Positions 61,359 to 64,000 of a stretch of DNA of 64,000 nt are shown piece by piece; position 1 is the first letter of the stretch, and every line of letters begins with the position of its first letter. Made by a program: the position numbers and the translations under genes. The stretch spans positions 32,001,501 through 32,065,500 of the forward strand of contig NC_088303.1 of assembly GCF_032854445.1 (NCBI RefSeq), given 5' to 3'. Below the pieces are notes generated by a model. That model had not been told where the DNA came from. It saw only the letters and a program-made list of their open reading frames with translations, and made no database searches. Source of the DNA: Liolophura sinensis (lineage: Eukaryota; Mollusca; Polyplacophora; Chitonida; Chitonidae).

Positions 61359-61621
61359 CACTCAAAAAATTAATCAGTTAGTTTTAACAGAAAGTCTGTT
61401 GTCTTTCTAAGCGATGTTAGAATGTATTTTGTTCTTAAAACATACCACTCTGAAATATTCAACATAATATCCTGTTAGTGTATTGGAATCTCCATGTTGA
61501 ATTAGTAGAACGCGTGTGTTATATTTAACAGAATAATTTGCTGCAATAACTGAATACATTCTACCTTCAATCAGACCACAGACTTTCTGTTAAAATTAAC
61601 AGATTATTTTTTTGAGTGTAT
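61359..61621. mobile_element. MITE with about 45-bp terminal inverted repeats
   Basis: The left arm ACACTCAAAAAATTAATCAG continues TTAGTTTTAACAGAAAGTCTGT. Its mirror is the right arm ACAGACTTTCTGTTAAAATT continuing AACAGATTATTTTTTTGAGTGT. Arms match at nearly every position. The interior (about 170 bp) has no coding capacity. TA dinucleotides at both borders suggest a Tc1/mariner-type target duplication. Confidence 0.8.
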
Positions 61622-61977
61622 AGATGTATGCATGCATGTGAAGCTTATGTGTAGAATGCCCGAGATATATCGGTGATTATATCGGATAAAAACCATAATA
61701 ATAACATCGTTTATCCGGGTCATGATTGAAAACAAACAGCGATGGCTTGTAAAAATAGATATTTGACAGCCTTTTCAAATATTTAGCTTCAGTCGGCTTT
61801 TTGTCATTTTTGCGGACCGGAACCTGGTTGAGTTAATCACTATGCTCACGCCATATCAGAACGAGACTCACGTGCCTGTCCTCAACTGACAAGGTCATAT
61901 ACAACCATCATTTACACCCATCCAAATATATTTAACTGCTGTTCAGTCATCCATTACTCTTGTCCTATATACAATAT

Positions 61978-62010
61978 TATAATAATAATAACAATAATAA
62001 TAATAATAAT
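61978..62010. repeat. (AAT)n microsatellite
   Basis: A short AAT trinucleotide run with one interruption (AAC). Confidence 0.9.
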
Positions 62011-63013
62011 ATGTAAGTCCATTCACACATTCTAATTTAAAACACTCCTGAGGGATTAATCATTGCTTAAATGTACAACCTATATACAGCCATTCCTTTC
62101 AAACCCATCCCATGCGTAAATACCTCTATTTTGTTAGCTTTTTAAATTTCTTTTTAGTACATATCTATAGACCGCACATATACGTGTATGGTACATTAAT
62201 AAAACACGGGTCGGACAAAATCTATGCTAGTAAAATAATTTTTAAGGGTGAAGTAATTACAGTTAGGAAAAACTTCAGGTCGAATTTAAATGGTGAACAC
62301 AAAGGCCATTTGCATAACAGACAATTTGTCAAAGAAGCACTGGTTATGACTGGGATTGTGCTTGTCGTCAGCCTATAAACCAGGAGGGTTTTTTTTTCCC
62401 CTAAACACGCGATTGCATTACGGTTATTATAAAACATATCAGGACTTTTTGTTCTTTCTCTGTATATGTACACAAAATCGCCCGAAGCGGCTTGTGTGCG
62501 TGCATGTGAGAGTGTCAAGTTAGTACTGCCGGGTGTATAGCCTATTAACTCTCCAAACATTCGGTTTGTGTCGTATATATGGTAAATCAATATAGCAGTG
62601 TTAATGATCTTGAATGTATATTTAAGGTATTTCTTTGCACTAGTTGTTTGTTGTGTATCTTTCCCCTATTGTCTGAAGGTTCTCTCCACCCCCAGGGGAC
62701 AGTTTGTACATATTAACAGCAAGGGTGATGGCGGTAGGGAGCGGTCCTGAATCATCTTCTATATCCAAATGCCTGCATATATCATTATTTAATCAAAATA
62801 ACTGGGCCAAAATATTGCTTTTTATGCTCTTCATATTTGCCATTAAAATGGATTTATCTAAAGATTATTGCAGTATATGTTTTACTGAATAATCTCAGAA
62901 TTATATGGACGCAATACAATTTTCATCTATTGATTAATATATGTGTTAAAAACTTTAGCATTGTGTCATTACGTAGGTATATCTAAGCTTTGTCGGATAA
63001 ACTGCAACATTTT

Positions 63014-63036
63014 ACACACACACACACACACACACA
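63014..63036. repeat. (AC)n microsatellite
   Basis: An AC run of about 23 bp just before a long TA tract. Confidence 0.95.
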
Positions 63037-63049
63037 TATGGATTGTGTG

Positions 63050-63051
<2 letters not shown>

Positions 63052-63127
<76 letters not shown>
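63052..63127. repeat. (TA)n microsatellite upstream of the homeobox exon
   Basis: An uninterrupted TA run of about 76 bp ending 116 bp before the homeobox exon. Confidence 0.98.
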
Positions 63128-63129
<2 letters not shown>

Positions 63130-63243
63130 CAATATCAACAACTTAATTTTTCTGATTTGTTGGAAACAGTCTGTATAAAGGCCTATGTATAGTTGTATTT
63201 GGATTTATTAATAAGTTATAGATGTTTTCTCTTGTATTTTTAG

Positions 63244-63689
63244 GTATGGTGGTTTAGATTTAAACGGCGCACGAAGAAAGAATGCCACTAGGGAAACGAC
63301 AAACACTTTAAAGGCGTGGTTATACGAACACCGAAAAAATCCTTACCCGACGAAAGGAGAGAAGATAATGCTAGCAATTATCACAAAAATGACTCTAACG
63401 CAGGTGTCCACGTGGTTTGCCAACGCCAGAAGGCGCCTGAAGAAAGAGAACAAGATGACGTGGTCGCCTCGAAACCGTGCGGAGGACGGCACTGACGACA
63501 TGGACGACGATTTGGACGACGACAAGGACATGAAGAGCGATCACGAAGATGATTTGGACGATGACTTTAAAACCGAAGATCTCGCGTGTGTGCGGGCACC
63601 ATCCTCCCCGGGTGTTTTAAATGTCGGACTTGAAAACTGTTCACGAGATTCGGACTCGAACCAAGGCCAAGATCTCTCAATGCAGAAAG
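63244..63689 (+). CDS. irx: Iroquois homeobox gene: exon 4 (complete TALE homeodomain)
   Basis: The acceptor TTTTTAG ends at 63243 and the donor GTAAAC lies at 63690. The exon encodes [20 protein letters not shown] and the full 63-residue TALE homeodomain (about 63269-63457). Visible marks are the three-residue loop extension within [10 protein letters not shown], the Iroquois-specific [20 protein letters not shown] recognition region with Trp-Phe-Ala-Asn in helix 3, and [12 protein letters not shown]. An Asp-rich acidic run ([10 protein letters not shown] and DDLDDD) follows, as in Irx proteins, then [10 protein letters not shown] and DLSMQK. The codon at 63323-63325 is TAC (Tyr) where Iroquois proteins usually have Asn or Gln (LKAWL-x-EH). 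One base remains at the donor, so the gene, including the Iro box, continues past the window. Confidence 0.97.
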
Positions 63690-63700
63690 GTAAACTATAC

Positions 63701-63794
<94 letters not shown>

Positions 63795-64000
63795 TTATTA
63801 ATACTCTATATAATTAGGAAAACATCTGTTGATTTGTATGTTTGAAAATATGTTTGGTTTGGTAAATCCCTTGTTTTGCGTGAAGCAAACCAACGAATGC
63901 TTTGTTAAGGCTTGCTTTAATTGGTCTCGCTCCTTTATCACTTGGATGTGCGTATCTCGACAACAAAACACTAAAGTAATATTTCTCTTTTTTCCGGATC
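63690..64000 (+). other. Start of Irx intron 4, with (TA)n tract
   Basis: GTAAAC is the donor. A (TA)n run starts only about 15 bp into the intron. The remainder to the window edge is AT-rich with no exon seen. Confidence 0.8.
63705..63790. repeat. (TA)n microsatellite next to the homeobox exon donor
   Basis: An uninterrupted TA run of about 86 bp beginning about 15 bp after the exon 4 donor. Confidence 0.98.

Larger units (their letters stand above)
58711..63243 (+). other. Irx intron 3 (4.5 kb)
   Basis: AT-rich intron holding (TA)n tracts at 60107-60175 and 63052-63127, an AC run at 63014-63036, a MITE at 61359-61621 and an AAT-rich run near 61978-62010. No exon with matching phases is recognised. 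Confidence 0.8.

Overview
This window is animal genomic DNA. It has spliced genes with large introns, AT-rich non-coding sequence, long (TA)n tracts, minisatellites, tRNA-headed SINEs, MITEs and a LINE remnant. The SINE core (zinc-finger-free, with a tail reading roughly as a 'tacggcgtaaaaca' stretch followed by AATA-type repeats) and the gene structures point to a lophotrochozoan, most likely a mollusc (a bivalve-like genome) or a brachiopod. The species cannot be fixed from sequence alone.

Layout. (1) About 1-30,087, + strand: the 3' half of a sowah (sosondowah ankyrin-repeat family) gene. The last ankyrin repeat (exons 5202-5274 and 6390-6470) is followed by a serine/arginine-rich C-terminal tail. 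I reconstructed that tail from four further exons (18188-18232, 23968-24164, 27263-27357, 30015-30087). Every junction keeps frame and has consensus GT/AG sites. A shorter alternative end, at a stop at 6587-6589, arises by reading through the 6470 donor. (2) 30,088-54,795: about 25 kb without a convincing host gene. It holds a 5'-truncated LINE (about 41.15-42.1 kb), a nested palindromic element (38.2-38.6 kb), a 78-bp and a 90-bp tandem array (43.9-45.9 kb), and a cluster of five minus-strand SINE pieces (46.5-50.75 kb). It also holds compositionally distinct segments dense in homeodomain, POU, GATA and SOX-like words, which could be enhancers. (3) 54,796-63,689 and beyond, + strand: an Iroquois-class (Irx/mirror-like) TALE homeobox gene. 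Four coding exons are visible and the complete homeodomain lies in exon 4; the gene runs off the right edge.

How the parts fit. Sowah and Iroquois genes are known to be ancient neighbours across bilaterians, forming a genomic regulatory block in which Sowah introns and the intergenic DNA carry Irx enhancers. This window looks like an intact lophotrochozoan copy of that block, with the two genes in tandem on the same strand. The large sowah introns and the roughly 25 kb spacer, both without host coding sequence, are the natural places to look for Irx enhancers. The most useful new result here is the extended, phase-consistent sowah tail that simple ORF scanning misses, and its possible alternative C-termini.
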